From positions 1-22,350 of IMG/VR virus record IMGVR_UViG_3300025141_000854: a stretch of 22,350 nucleotides of DNA. The stretch is one strand, 5' to 3'. Below the pieces are notes generated by a model. It searched no databases and was not told the origin of the DNA. It saw nothing but the letters and a program-made list of their open reading frames with translations. This DNA comes from a virus. The stretch's first letter is position 1. Every line of letters begins with the position of its first letter. Positions 1 through 6,801 of this stretch are shown piece after piece. The position numbers were made by a program, and so were the translations under genes.

Positions 1-56
1 ACCTCTTCTAGTGTTTTGTTGTATTCTTCTATTAAAATTTCGCGCAAATCCGACAT
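1..56 (-). CDS. 5' end of an unidentified gene, cut by the window edge
   Basis: An open frame starts with ATG at 54-56 and runs leftward off the window with no stop. The 18 visible codons begin MSDLREILIEEYNKTLEE, a polar, probably helical start. A GAGGG Shine-Dalgarno-like sequence lies about 8 bases upstream, overlapping the end of the ClpP-like gene, so the two are probably co-transcribed. Too little is visible to assign a family. That it is a real gene rests on the good ribosome binding site and the same tight leftward packing as its neighbours. Confidence 0.65.
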   Translation of the reverse strand, partial: MSDLREILIEEYNKTLEE

Positions 57-67
57 ACTTTGTTCCC

Positions 68-724
68 TCATATAATAATGTCTGCAATACCTAGTTCGAC
101 TGCTTCTTCTGCTGATAAATAGACATTAACTTTTCGTTCGAGCATCTTTTTCAGTCTTGATTTTGTCATTTTTGTTTCTGCGACCAAACAATCTGAATAC
201 ATTTCTTGCAATTGTTCGATTGCTTCCATTTCATTTAACATATTGTGCAGGTTTCCCTGGTTGCCTCCCACCACCGTGTGAAGCATAATTCTGCAGTTTT
301 TTGCGATCTTTCTCTCGCCCTTTGTTCCCGCAGCCAAAAGCAAAACGCCGGCTGACATAACTTTGCCAAGACCAATGGTGTGAATCTCGCTATCTTCTCT
401 CACAATTCTCATTGTATCATACAACGCAAACATATCGTCGGCGCTTCCACCATAGGTTGAAAGATAAAACTTGATGGGCTTCTTCTTTTCTTCGTCCTTG
501 GTTAATCTATTGACTTCGTTCAAATATAACAAAGCATGAACCAAATCTGCTATTTTCTCCTCTACTACATCTGCGAAAAGACCGATCATATTTAACTCGG
601 GCTCGGGTGGGGCGTCTTTGTCTTTGAGAGAGGCCGGGTCAAAAAATATTATCTTTTTCTCCTCTTCTTCTTCATCAGTATTGGTGATAAAGTTAGTTAA
701 AGCGCTCTTGATTTTGTCAATCAT
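68..724 (-). CDS. ClpP-like serine protease (S14 family), Asn at the catalytic Asp position
   Basis: This 218-aa protein has the ClpP/crotonase fold signature. A Gly-rich strand (STYGGSADDMFALYD, about 89-103) is followed by the nucleophile region GKVMSAG with Ser124 and by RIMLHTV with His149. In E. coli ClpP the third triad residue is the Asp in RDRFLSA; the matching segment here is VNVYLSA, giving Asn200. Family members form tetradecameric peptidases that work with AAA+ unfoldases; phage S14 proteins also serve as prohead proteases. No ClpX/ClpA-type ATPase is in the window, so it may use the host's. An acidic Glu-rich stretch near residues 18-24 is unusual for ClpP. Its ATG overlaps the stop of the upstream membrane-protein gene (TAATG). 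A second, less similar ClpP is encoded at 8229-8834. The family call is firm; activity is uncertain because of Asn200. Confidence 0.87.
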   Translation of the reverse strand: MIDKIKSALTNFITNTDEEEEEKKIIFFDPASLKDKDAPPEPELNMIGLFADVVEEKIADLVHALLYLNEVNRLTKDEEKKKPIKFYLSTYGGSADDMFALYDTMRIVREDSEIHTIGLGKVMSAGVLLLAAGTKGERKIAKNCRIMLHTVVGGNQGNLHNMLNEMEAIEQLQEMYSDCLVAETKMTKSRLKKMLERKVNVYLSAEEAVELGIADIII

Positions 725-1131
725 TATTGCTCCTTGTCGATTGAAAGAAATTGTGCCACAAATTCCTTGTGCTTGTTTAAGTATAACATACTAGAGTCCC
801 AATCGTCAAACTCTAATAATGGTTTAAAAGATTTTGAGTGACACTCGACTATTTCAGTGATGGCTTTTTGTTTATAGATGGCAAGCTCATCTTCGTGCCG
901 ATGGATAAACGCCATGATATTATGGGAACTTTCTTTGGAGTCCCGCATTTTTTCTGCGCGATATATTTTTGAGTAAGCATAATGTTCAATGCCTCTCACG
1001 ATAATTCCCAAGCTTATTAATTGAGAGGTTTTAATTAATCGGAAGCTACTCCTCGTAGCGTTTAAAAAATAAAACGTCTTGCATGTAAAGTATCCGAATA
1101 AATAGGCTAGCACAAACAGGGCCCATTCCAT
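724..1131 (-). CDS. Hypothetical protein with N-terminal membrane anchor
   Basis: I do not recognise this 135-aa protein. It opens with a strongly hydrophobic segment of aromatic and aliphatic residues (about 3-23), likely a single transmembrane helix. A second weakly hydrophobic stretch follows near 38-46, and the rest is a charged, mostly helical region predicted to be soluble. No cleavage site or lipobox is evident. ATG at 1129-1131 is preceded by a strong AGGTGG ribosome binding site (1136-1141). It is the first gene after the interlocked terminator/promoter at 1144-1209 and is translationally coupled to the ClpP-like gene through a TAATG overlap. A membrane tether or small lysis or exclusion protein are possible roles, but nothing in the sequence decides between them. 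Confidence 0.7.
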   Translation of the reverse strand: MEWALFVLAYLFGYFTCKTFYFLNATRSSFRLIKTSQLISLGIIVRGIEHYAYSKIYRAEKMRDSKESSHNIMAFIHRHEDELAIYKQKAITEIVECHSKSFKPLLEFDDWDSSMLYLNKHKEFVAQFLSIDKEQ

Positions 1132-1143
1132 ATAACCACCTTT

Positions 1144-1183
1144 AAAAAAATAACCATCAGAGAGAAAGTCACTGATGGTTATT
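1144..1183 (-). terminator. Intrinsic terminator, overlapping a promoter
   Basis: On the minus strand a perfect 11-bp stem (ATAACCATCAG at 1150-1160 pairing with 1172-1182) encloses an 11-base loop and is followed by seven T residues (1144-1150). It lies just downstream of the acidic-protein gene, whose transcript it should end. Its upstream arm shares bases 1181-1182 with the -10 box of the next promoter. Confidence 0.85.
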
Positions 1184-1209
1184 ATAATCGCTCGCTGTTA
1201 CTTTGTCAA
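1181..1209 (-). promoter_or_regulatory. Consensus sigma70-type promoter
   Basis: Minus strand: TTGACA (1204-1209), 17-base spacer, TATAAT (1181-1186); both boxes match the consensus exactly. It is squeezed between the stop of the acidic-protein gene (1211) and the terminator hairpin. The expected start, near 1174, falls inside the hairpin, so new transcripts would lack most of the upstream arm. It should drive the membrane protein and ClpP-like genes. Confidence 0.8.
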
Positions 1210-1210
1210 G

Positions 1211-2002
1211 TTATTTCTTTGCAGTGAGTCTCGCAAAAATTCTTTCAGCTAATTGATCGCTTACTTCTTCGCGCTGCTTTTCGGCAACTAAGCGTGAAGC
1301 AACACGACGGGCAACCTCAGCGACGATGGCTTCTTGCTCTTCGGCTACCTTCTTCGCTTGTTGGGGGGAAACGCCGCCTTCCTTCCACCACTCTTCCTCG
1401 CTTTTTTTCTCCGGATCATCCTCAATTTCTCCGGGCATCCGAGACGAACGGCCGCGGCCCGTTTCTGTGCCAGTGACGCCCGAGGTGCGTTGAGAAAGTT
1501 TCCCGGGACGTCCCGTTCTTTCTTCTTCGATCTCTTGGCCTTCTTGATAGTTGCGCATTCCTGGCTCTTCTTCAACATCCAATTCAGCGCCCATTTCCAT
1601 TTCCACGTCATCGGGTGCGCCTTCAACGCCGGGCTCTTCCAAGTCCATTTCTACATCAGCATCTACTTCGAGTTCTTCACCTCCTTCTACAGATGCATCA
1701 ACACCAAGGCGGTCAGCAAGGAGATCAACTAAGTCACCAAGCAATTCTTCACGCGCCTCTTCGGGGATATCCAGGAGAGGATCGCCCTCGTCTTCAAGGT
1801 CGCCCTCTTCGGGCTCCATTCCCATATCCATGTCGGGAGGCATTTCGTCGCCTTCGGGCGGCCCTTCTTCGACGCCCACGTCCAGAGCTAATTCTTCTTC
1901 CTCTGGTTGTTCACTTAAATAAGTTTCGGTGAGGGGTGTTAGATTAGCAAGCTTCATAAAGTGCCGAATCTCGCCCTCTGTTAACAGTTTCTTACGAGCC
2001 AT
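1211..2002 (-). CDS. Very acidic protein with conserved-looking N-terminal motif and C-terminal helix
   Basis: This 263-aa protein has three parts. An N-terminal segment (LTEGEIRHFMKLANLTPLTE, about 7-26) resembles a short motif I associate with environmental phage proteins. A long Glu/Asp/Pro/Gly/Met-rich low-complexity region (about 32-150) holds repeated acidic blocks. After a basic, Gly/Arg/Ser-rich linker comes an amphipathic C-terminal helix (about 213-263). Such composition occurs in phage scaffold or prohead-core proteins and in internal proteins, but no capsid genes are in view, so that role is only a guess. ATG at 2000-2002 follows a good AAGGAG site (2011-2016). The gene ends at a strong intrinsic terminator, so it is the last gene of its transcription unit. 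The open frames on the other strand here are shadows of the skewed codon composition. Confidence 0.75.
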   Translation of the reverse strand: MARKKLLTEGEIRHFMKLANLTPLTETYLSEQPEEEELALDVGVEEGPPEGDEMPPDMDMGMEPEEGDLEDEGDPLLDIPEEAREELLGDLVDLLADRLGVDASVEGGEELEVDADVEMDLEEPGVEGAPDDVEMEMGAELDVEEEPGMRNYQEGQEIEEERTGRPGKLSQRTSGVTGTETGRGRSSRMPGEIEDDPEKKSEEEWWKEGGVSPQQAKKVAEEQEAIVAEVARRVASRLVAEKQREEVSDQLAERIFARLTAKK

Positions 2003-2083
2003 TTAAAATTCTCCTTAAGCCAAATTCTTGAACTCAAAAATAAATAGTAGGATTGTTCATTAAACACCTAAAAAAACGCACAA

Positions 2084-2410
2084 TTAAAGTTCTGGATGCT
2101 CTTCTGCGATGAGATCAAAGATGTCTACTACCTGCTGTTCGGAGAGGCCTAGGTCGGTTAGTTTTTCTTTTCCTGTCTGCCTAAGTTTTTCAGATTTAGC
2201 CACGCGGCTTTTAGATTGAGGCTTCACTTCATTTATAAAATCGTGAATCCTGTCATCATTTTCAATGTATCCCGTAATTAAGTGTCGAAAGAAAGCGGCC
2301 TGCGATAAGCCATCGTGCTTCAGTCTAATTAAAAGCTTTGCATGTCGGTGGTCGTTGTCAGTAAAAACAATGCGCTTGGTTAAGTTGCCATAATCTATTT
2401 CATTACTCAC
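2084..2410 (-). CDS. Possible ribbon-helix-helix protein
   Basis: From the preferred GTG start (2408-2410) the product is 108 aa. A short strand (KRIVF, about 12-16) is followed by a helix (about 19-33), a turn (GLSQ) and a second helix (about 37-50). This matches the layout of ribbon-helix-helix DNA-binding proteins such as Arc/MetJ, although I cannot confirm the family. The C-terminal half is charged and helical. The GTG start overlaps the purine-enzyme stop codon (TAGTG), with AAGGA seven bases upstream; an in-frame GTG at 2416 is too close to that site. If it binds DNA it could be a phage regulator. A 67-base gap follows it and contains no clear promoter or terminator. Confidence 0.65.
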   Translation of the reverse strand: MSNEIDYGNLTKRIVFTDNDHRHAKLLIRLKHDGLSQAAFFRHLITGYIENDDRIHDFINEVKPQSKSRVAKSEKLRQTGKEKLTDLGLSEQQVVDIFDLIAEEHPEL

Positions 2411-3435
2411 TACCACTTCCTTGTATTAATATGCGTGTGGCTTTCCGACAAACTAGATGTGGTCTGTTCAATAAACTCTGCTTTGGACTGCAGTTCTTCA
2501 ATTGACCTTGCGCCGCTATACGAGAGGCCCGACCGAATGCCTCGTTCTAATTCTTCAAGAATAGTCTCAACCTTTCCACCATATGGAACACGCGAGGCAA
2601 TACCTTCTAGCGAAGAATATTTTCCGCGCCAATCTGTCTGCGCCTCTTTGCTGGCCATTCCTCGATAGGATTTCCATACGCTACCGTTAGCTTCTCTAAA
2701 AATTTCTCCTGGCGCCTCAGCCGCACCTGCGAGCAGGGAGCCACACATTACTGCGTCGGCCCCCGCGGCGAGAGCTTTTACCATGTCGCCAGAATTGCGC
2801 AAGCCGCCGTCAGCAATGATGGCTACGTCCCGATCTGTTTGCGCGCAATCTAAGATTGTTTGTAAGCCAGGAAGGCCATGGCCCGTTTGAATTCGCGTTG
2901 AGCAAATGGAGCCCCCGCCAATATTGCACCGCACAGAGCTAGCACCCCAATCAGAGAGATCGTTAATCGCCTCCAAGGTTGCAACGTTGCCTGCCATAAT
3001 ATGAATGTCGTAATCAAACATAGTGCGTAACTGTTGTAAGGCTGCCTTCATTAATATATGGTGCCCGTGGGCTACGTCTATGCAGATAAATGTTGCGCCG
3101 GCTTCAGTTGCTGCAATGGTGCGGTCAGTATAATCTCCCGTAACTCCAACAGCGGCACCAATATTAATCTCGCCGGCATTATCTGTTGCTATAGCAATAT
3201 GGCGCGCTTGTTCTTCTATCGAATTATATCGATGAACAATGCCCGCGGCTCCTCTTTTGGCCAACTCCACAGCCATTGGTGCAGTGGTCACTGTGTCCAT
3301 TGGGGATGAAAAAATTGGCGTTTGTAATATTAAACCATCGCCTAGGTCTGTAGAGATATCAATCTCCGAACGTGATTCGATATCGGAATATTGGGGTGAC
3401 AATAATACATCGTCATATGAAATTGTTTTACGCAT
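2410..3435 (-). CDS. IMP dehydrogenase / GMP reductase family enzyme without CBS domains
   Basis: This 341-aa protein is a TIM-barrel purine enzyme of the IMPDH/GMPR family. The N-terminus (ISYDDVLLSPQYSDIESR) is typical of the family. The substrate loop GGGSICSTR carries the catalytic Cys178, followed by IADGGLRNSGD and the phosphate-binding CGSLLAG. The CBS pair normally inserted after the first barrel strands is absent, as in GMP reductases (about 345 aa). The C-terminus (RVPYGG, then IRSGLSYSGARSIEELQ and SESHTH) looks more like IMPDH, and an adjacent Arg-Tyr dyad as in the IMPDH flap is not evident, so direction and substrate are unresolved. Either way it adjusts guanine nucleotide supply. 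The ATG at 3433-3435 overlaps the thioredoxin stop (TAATG); a longer in-frame start at 3483 would run deep into that gene and is rejected. Confidence 0.88.
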   Translation of the reverse strand: MRKTISYDDVLLSPQYSDIESRSEIDISTDLGDGLILQTPIFSSPMDTVTTAPMAVELAKRGAAGIVHRYNSIEEQARHIAIATDNAGEINIGAAVGVTGDYTDRTIAATEAGATFICIDVAHGHHILMKAALQQLRTMFDYDIHIMAGNVATLEAINDLSDWGASSVRCNIGGGSICSTRIQTGHGLPGLQTILDCAQTDRDVAIIADGGLRNSGDMVKALAAGADAVMCGSLLAGAAEAPGEIFREANGSVWKSYRGMASKEAQTDWRGKYSSLEGIASRVPYGGKVETILEELERGIRSGLSYSGARSIEELQSKAEFIEQTTSSLSESHTHINTRKW

Positions 3436-3794
3436 TAGGCATAACTCTCGATGAAATTTTTGATATCGCTTCTCCGATACCATGTATCTTTGTGAGGTTT
3501 CTCCGGGTCGCTCAAGATTTTAACTTGGGTTTGCGGAGGGTCTGCAATCACCATTGCGATTGTGGGAACCCCATTAAACTTTAACTGTCTTTCAACCTCG
3601 GGATGGTCATCGATGTTGAATGCAAAAAAATAGACGCCTTCATAATCAGACGATATCTCTTCATAAAAATCCTTTAAAGCATGACAGTAGTGACACTCAT
3701 TAGAATAGAACTTAATCAAGCACGTAGCTGCTTCTCTGGTCTTGCCATCAAGCAAGTTGTTCAATGCCTTAATCGACAATCGTTGTACTGTCAT
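3435..3794 (-). CDS. Thioredoxin-like protein
   Basis: This 119-aa protein is of typical thioredoxin length. It has the redox motif CHYC (Cys34, Cys37) after a hydrophobic strand (CLIKFYSNE), an alternating strand YFFAFNIDD, and the cis-proline loop FNGVPTIA (Pro77). Thioredoxins reduce disulfides in the cytoplasm; the class II ribonucleotide reductase encoded at 15527-17494 needs such a reductant, so a link is plausible though the genes are far apart. CHYC is not the classical CGPC, so redox potential and partners may differ. The ATG at 3792-3794 has a good AAGGAG site seven bases upstream, and the gene overlaps the zinc-ribbon gene by 26 bases. It is coupled downstream to the purine enzyme. 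Confidence 0.88.
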   Translation of the reverse strand: MTVQRLSIKALNNLLDGKTREAATCLIKFYSNECHYCHALKDFYEEISSDYEGVYFFAFNIDDHPEVERQLKFNGVPTIAMVIADPPQTQVKILSDPEKPHKDTWYRRSDIKNFIESYA

Positions 3795-4062
3795 CTTCTT
3801 GCTCCTTTTGTTTCATATATTCTGCGACCACTTTCTGCGCTTTGTCCCAGCAGTCCGGACAATAAAGACGTACTGTGTCTTTATCTTCTCTTACAACTAC
3901 GTTCCACGACTCTACCATGACTTTATCTTGCTTGTCAAACGGCTTTACACAGGCGTTACATTCGTCTGGTAGCTGGTTGAACTGGAAAATTTTTTCCGAC
4001 AGATTTTTAGTACTATCCTCCCCTAATTGTTTTTCCATTGCGCGCCTTTGTTTTCTATTCAT
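3769..4062 (-). CDS. Small zinc-ribbon-like protein
   Basis: From ATG at 4060-4062 this is a 97-aa protein. It has a basic start (MNRKQRRAMEKQ), a paired metal-binding motif of CNAC (Cys35, Cys38) and CPDC (Cys68, Cys71) with a 29-residue beta-rich insert between them, and a charged helical C-terminus rich in Lys/Glu. Four cysteines in this spacing imply one bound zinc in a ribbon or treble-clef fold; nucleic-acid or protein binding are both possible. The chosen start overlaps the Dam-type gene stop (ATGA) and has GGAGGG nine bases upstream. A longer start at 4083 would lengthen the overlap with no better site. No specific family is recognised. Confidence 0.72.
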   Translation of the reverse strand: MNRKQRRAMEKQLGEDSTKNLSEKIFQFNQLPDECNACVKPFDKQDKVMVESWNVVVREDKDTVRLYCPDCWDKAQKVVAEYMKQKEQEDDSTTIVD

Positions 4063-4538
4063 CGGTTGATTCCCTCCACCCATCCGGGAATCATTCTTTG
4101 TGTTCCATCAAAAACTACGACTGCAGATGGGAACGGGGCCGAATTTTGACTGTCTCCAAATTTTAAGCGTCCTTTGACAAAGTGAATTTGAGCAGCCTTC
4201 ATAACATATTCGTGCCAATACTTTGTGTCTGTTCGCGCTGGAATCAACATCACCACTTTAGTGTCTGCGTGCTGCGATTCTTCATATCCCTTTTTAATCC
4301 ACGCATCAATGCCGCGGCCATATGGGGGGTTAACAAATACAGTGTGTCCTTCCCAACTTTTCTTCAAGCCATCTTCCATTGGTGTATAGAAGTTAGTGCA
4401 CTTGGTATTATGCGGAGTGGCGCACGGGTCTAAATCAAAAGGCCCGAATCTCCAATCTAGTTTCTTAAAAAAGTCATCGGGTGTTGCCCACTCTCCGCTT
4501 TTGCTTGAAAACATAACTACTTGTGTTGCTTTATCCAT
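4059..4538 (-). CDS. dam: Phage Dam-type DNA N6-adenine methyltransferase
   Basis: This 159-aa protein matches the phage N-6-adenine methyltransferase family (the Dam type common in prophages). It has the N-terminal SGEWATPDDFF (about 14-24), FDLDPCATPHNTKC (about 34-47) and the catalytic NPPYGRG (Asn70-Tyr73). KVVMLIPARTDTKYWHE and KGRLKFG follow. It would transfer a methyl group from S-adenosylmethionine to adenine in DNA, often at GATC in this family; the target here is not known. The start at 4536-4538 was chosen because AAGGA sits six bases upstream and the overlap with the preceding methylase is only 8 bases; an in-frame ATG at 4577 lacks this support. It is the last gene of the modification/nuclease block. 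Confidence 0.87.
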   Translation of the reverse strand: MDKATQVVMFSSKSGEWATPDDFFKKLDWRFGPFDLDPCATPHNTKCTNFYTPMEDGLKKSWEGHTVFVNPPYGRGIDAWIKKGYEESQHADTKVVMLIPARTDTKYWHEYVMKAAQIHFVKGRLKFGDSQNSAPFPSAVVVFDGTQRMIPGWVEGINR

Positions 4539-5403
4539 TATTAATCCTTTGTGTTGCTTTGTTATAATATTCTTCATCTATCTCGCAGCCCACAAAGCTG
4601 CGATTAGTATTCTGTGCGGCTACTGCTGTGGTTGCGGAGCCTGCGAAACAATCCAAAACTAAATCGCCTTCATTGGAGTGCTTCTTAATTAGTGCCTCAA
4701 ACAGAGGAAGACTTTTCTGTGTGGGGTGAAATCGGGATTTTCCCCCTTGGAGGGGATATTCGTATATACCTTTGTCGTATTTGCTATTAAAAGTGGGCTT
4801 TGACTTCTTGATGCCGAGCAGTGCGATCTCTCTGCAATTTGTTAAATAATTGACGCTGCTGTTAATTGGTTGTGGGTTTGTTTTAAGCCATTCGATAAAA
4901 CGAATCTGTTTAAATTTTTCAGTCTCAAGCATGCTTTTAAGATTTGTCAACTTCCACAAATCAAAAAACACAATACAGGTACCACTGGGTTTCAATACGC
5001 GATAGAAGTGTTTGATGAACATTTCAAGCTGCTCTATTGTGAATTCAGAGTCCCAGCCGCCATAATTAGTTTTCACTGCGTACTTTTTACCATAAATGCT
5101 GCCGTACTTCAGAAAGTCGGCTTTCATTTTTAAAAGCGCCTTGTCTCTATTCTCAGGCTTTACTTGAGATTTTTCGAACCACTCGTTCCACTGTTCTTCT
5201 GTCTTATAGTCAAGCCAATCTTGCTCAGTCATAATATTAACAGAACCAAACATATCTTGTGCAGCAACGTGATTAACCCACTTGTCCATCCCAGAATCAC
5301 GCGAGGTGATATAGGGGGGATCTGTTAAAATAAGGTCTACAGACTCATCCGGTATATCTGATAAGAACTGTAGACCTTCTTGGTGTTTAAGTATAATGCT
5401 CAC
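4531..5403 (-). CDS. DNA methyltransferase, beta-type order (N6-adenine or N4-cytosine)
   Basis: This 290-aa methylase has catalytic motif IV (TDPPY, 27-31) near the N-terminus and the AdoMet-binding motif I (LDCFAGSAT, about 250-258) near the C-terminus. This is the beta-class order of the PF01555 DNA methylase family. HPTQKSLPLFEALI (about 227-240) is the typical motif X region before motif I. The central insert (about 35-120) probably includes the target-recognition part. It modifies adenine-N6 or cytosine-N4; the motif alone cannot tell which. The GTG start (5401-5403) overlaps the stop of the HNH gene (GTGA), so translation is coupled to a DUF262-HNH protein. This is what one expects of a methylase protecting DNA from a partner nuclease, although methylases are common alone in phages. 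Confidence 0.87.
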   Translation of the reverse strand: MSIILKHQEGLQFLSDIPDESVDLILTDPPYITSRDSGMDKWVNHVAAQDMFGSVNIMTEQDWLDYKTEEQWNEWFEKSQVKPENRDKALLKMKADFLKYGSIYGKKYAVKTNYGGWDSEFTIEQLEMFIKHFYRVLKPSGTCIVFFDLWKLTNLKSMLETEKFKQIRFIEWLKTNPQPINSSVNYLTNCREIALLGIKKSKPTFNSKYDKGIYEYPLQGGKSRFHPTQKSLPLFEALIKKHSNEGDLVLDCFAGSATTAVAAQNTNRSFVGCEIDEEYYNKATQRINNG

Positions 5404-6800
5404 TTTTGGTAATCATAGTGCGCTTGGTTAGAGTTCGCACCCTTTTGCCGGTTTTCAAGAACTGGCATTAGTTCACCATTGCTAGTGTCGTTGGTTCCGC
5501 CGTCTTTAACAGATTTTACATGATCAGCTTCATACTTTCCAAAGTAAAGATCTAAAATACTCATTTTTTCACCTGATCTAAGGACGCCCTTTTGTTTGTC
5601 ATATAGTTCTAATTTTTGAGCCCAAGTAAAACAATCAGACGAATTTCTAATAATGGAAACTACACCGTCTTTTTTAAGATCATCAATATCTTGCAAAAAT
5701 GCCCACTCAAACAAAGATTTGATATTTTTGTAACACGATGGTGTTCCATAGTATTTTGTCCAATATGTATAAGACTCGTCTTCTAAGTTTTCCTCCAAAA
5801 CTGATTTAGATTTGTTTTGGGCGTCTGTGTCAATTTTAAGAAACCATTCAAAGAACCCCCTATAGTCATCAATTTTGAAATACTTATCATCAAAAACCTT
5901 AAAAGCTTCAAAAAGATTATGAACTTGACCTCTCGTGAGTCTTTTAGAAATAGTTTCTTTCTCAAATTCGTCGTCCAAATTAACAACGTGATTTGTAAGC
6001 CTGTTTAGCGCAGATATAGTTTTTGTACTCCAAGCAGCCGTATTTTCATACACATCGTCAAGTTGTGTGCCCTTCAGAAAACCCTTATAATTTTTTTCAA
6101 TCTTAAGAGCAAGCTGGGCTAGTGTTTCTTCATGAGTGCGCTTATCAATTGGGTCCGAGCCTTTAAAGATAAAGTTCGTAAAAAAACTCGAAGTCTTTCC
6201 GCCGTACTCACGAATGGTTTGTGCCAAAAGTGTGACCCTCGCTTGACGCCACTCCTGTCCATTCAGTTTTGTTTGGGTATTGAGCGCACGGAACAAGTGA
6301 CACATATCATTAATTGTTATTTTTCTCAAAATAACGACTTCAATTTTTTCAGTGTAAAGCACGTCGTGCTGTAAGTCCTCAATCATTTGATTAAAACTGA
6401 CTGGCTCTTCACCATATTCGTCGCTTTGGATTACCAAATCTTCTTTGCCATTAATGAAAGCTACAAGATAACTTGCTGAATTGTTACCATCAATGCTCAC
6501 ATATTTGTGCCCGTTATCCAGTAGTGATTGAAAATATACAATTGATGGCTTGTCATCTATTTCCTTACAATATTTTAAGGATTCCTGTACATCAACGTTA
6601 ATTATTTTGTTAAAAGTCGAGCCACTAAGAAAATTAGAAATATATGAACAAGCTTGAGATGTTGTCCATCCAGATCCATAATGGTACCCACCAAATCTTT
6701 GGAAACTACCATCTAGTTTAGTTTTGTTGTATATTTTCTTCAGCATGAATAGACTTTTCTTTTCACACTTCGCATCATATTTATCAGTCATTGCTGGCAT
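5400..6800 (-). CDS. DUF262-like protein with C-terminal HNH nuclease domain
   Basis: The 466-aa protein has an N-terminal ParB/DUF262-like region and a C-terminal HNH. In the first, YVSIDGNNSAS (100-110) sits where DUF262 proteins usually carry DGQQR, and FRALNTQTKLNGQEWRQA matches the second conserved DUF262 block. The end (about 425-453) reads ADH, DGG, SNGELMPV, ENRQKG, a good HNH core with His427, Asn441 and Asn450. Similar architectures occur in GmrSD-type restriction and the phosphorothioation-sensing SspE, where the N-terminal part is a nucleotide-driven switch. The DGNNS variant lacks the Arg, so that activity is uncertain. The gene is visibly A+T-rich compared with dnaE or recA, suggesting later acquisition. 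ATG at 6798-6800 has AAAGG nine bases upstream. It lies between a PD-(D/E)XK nuclease candidate and two methylases. Confidence 0.8.
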   Translation of the reverse strand: MPAMTDKYDAKCEKKSLFMLKKIYNKTKLDGSFQRFGGYHYGSGWTTSQACSYISNFLSGSTFNKIINVDVQESLKYCKEIDDKPSIVYFQSLLDNGHKYVSIDGNNSASYLVAFINGKEDLVIQSDEYGEEPVSFNQMIEDLQHDVLYTEKIEVVILRKITINDMCHLFRALNTQTKLNGQEWRQARVTLLAQTIREYGGKTSSFFTNFIFKGSDPIDKRTHEETLAQLALKIEKNYKGFLKGTQLDDVYENTAAWSTKTISALNRLTNHVVNLDDEFEKETISKRLTRGQVHNLFEAFKVFDDKYFKIDDYRGFFEWFLKIDTDAQNKSKSVLEENLEDESYTYWTKYYGTPSCYKNIKSLFEWAFLQDIDDLKKDGVVSIIRNSSDCFTWAQKLELYDKQKGVLRSGEKMSILDLYFGKYEADHVKSVKDGGTNDTSNGELMPVLENRQKGANSNQAHYDYQK

Positions 6801-6801
6801 T

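Noticed and set aside
1294-1932. Several open frames on both strands overlapping the acidic-protein gene
   Set aside because: They mirror the GAG/GAA-rich codons of the acidic gene, have no ribosome binding sites and encode repetitive Ser/Arg/Pro-rich strings.
1211-2002. Acidic protein as the prohead core or scaffold protein
   Set aside because: Composition alone suggests it; no capsid, portal or prohead genes are in view, so the function was not assigned.
2017-2083. Promoter for the acidic-protein gene (TACTAT-like -10) and a run of seven T
   Set aside because: No -35 box at proper spacing from the -10-like sequence and no hairpin before the T-run, so neither a promoter nor a terminator is supported.
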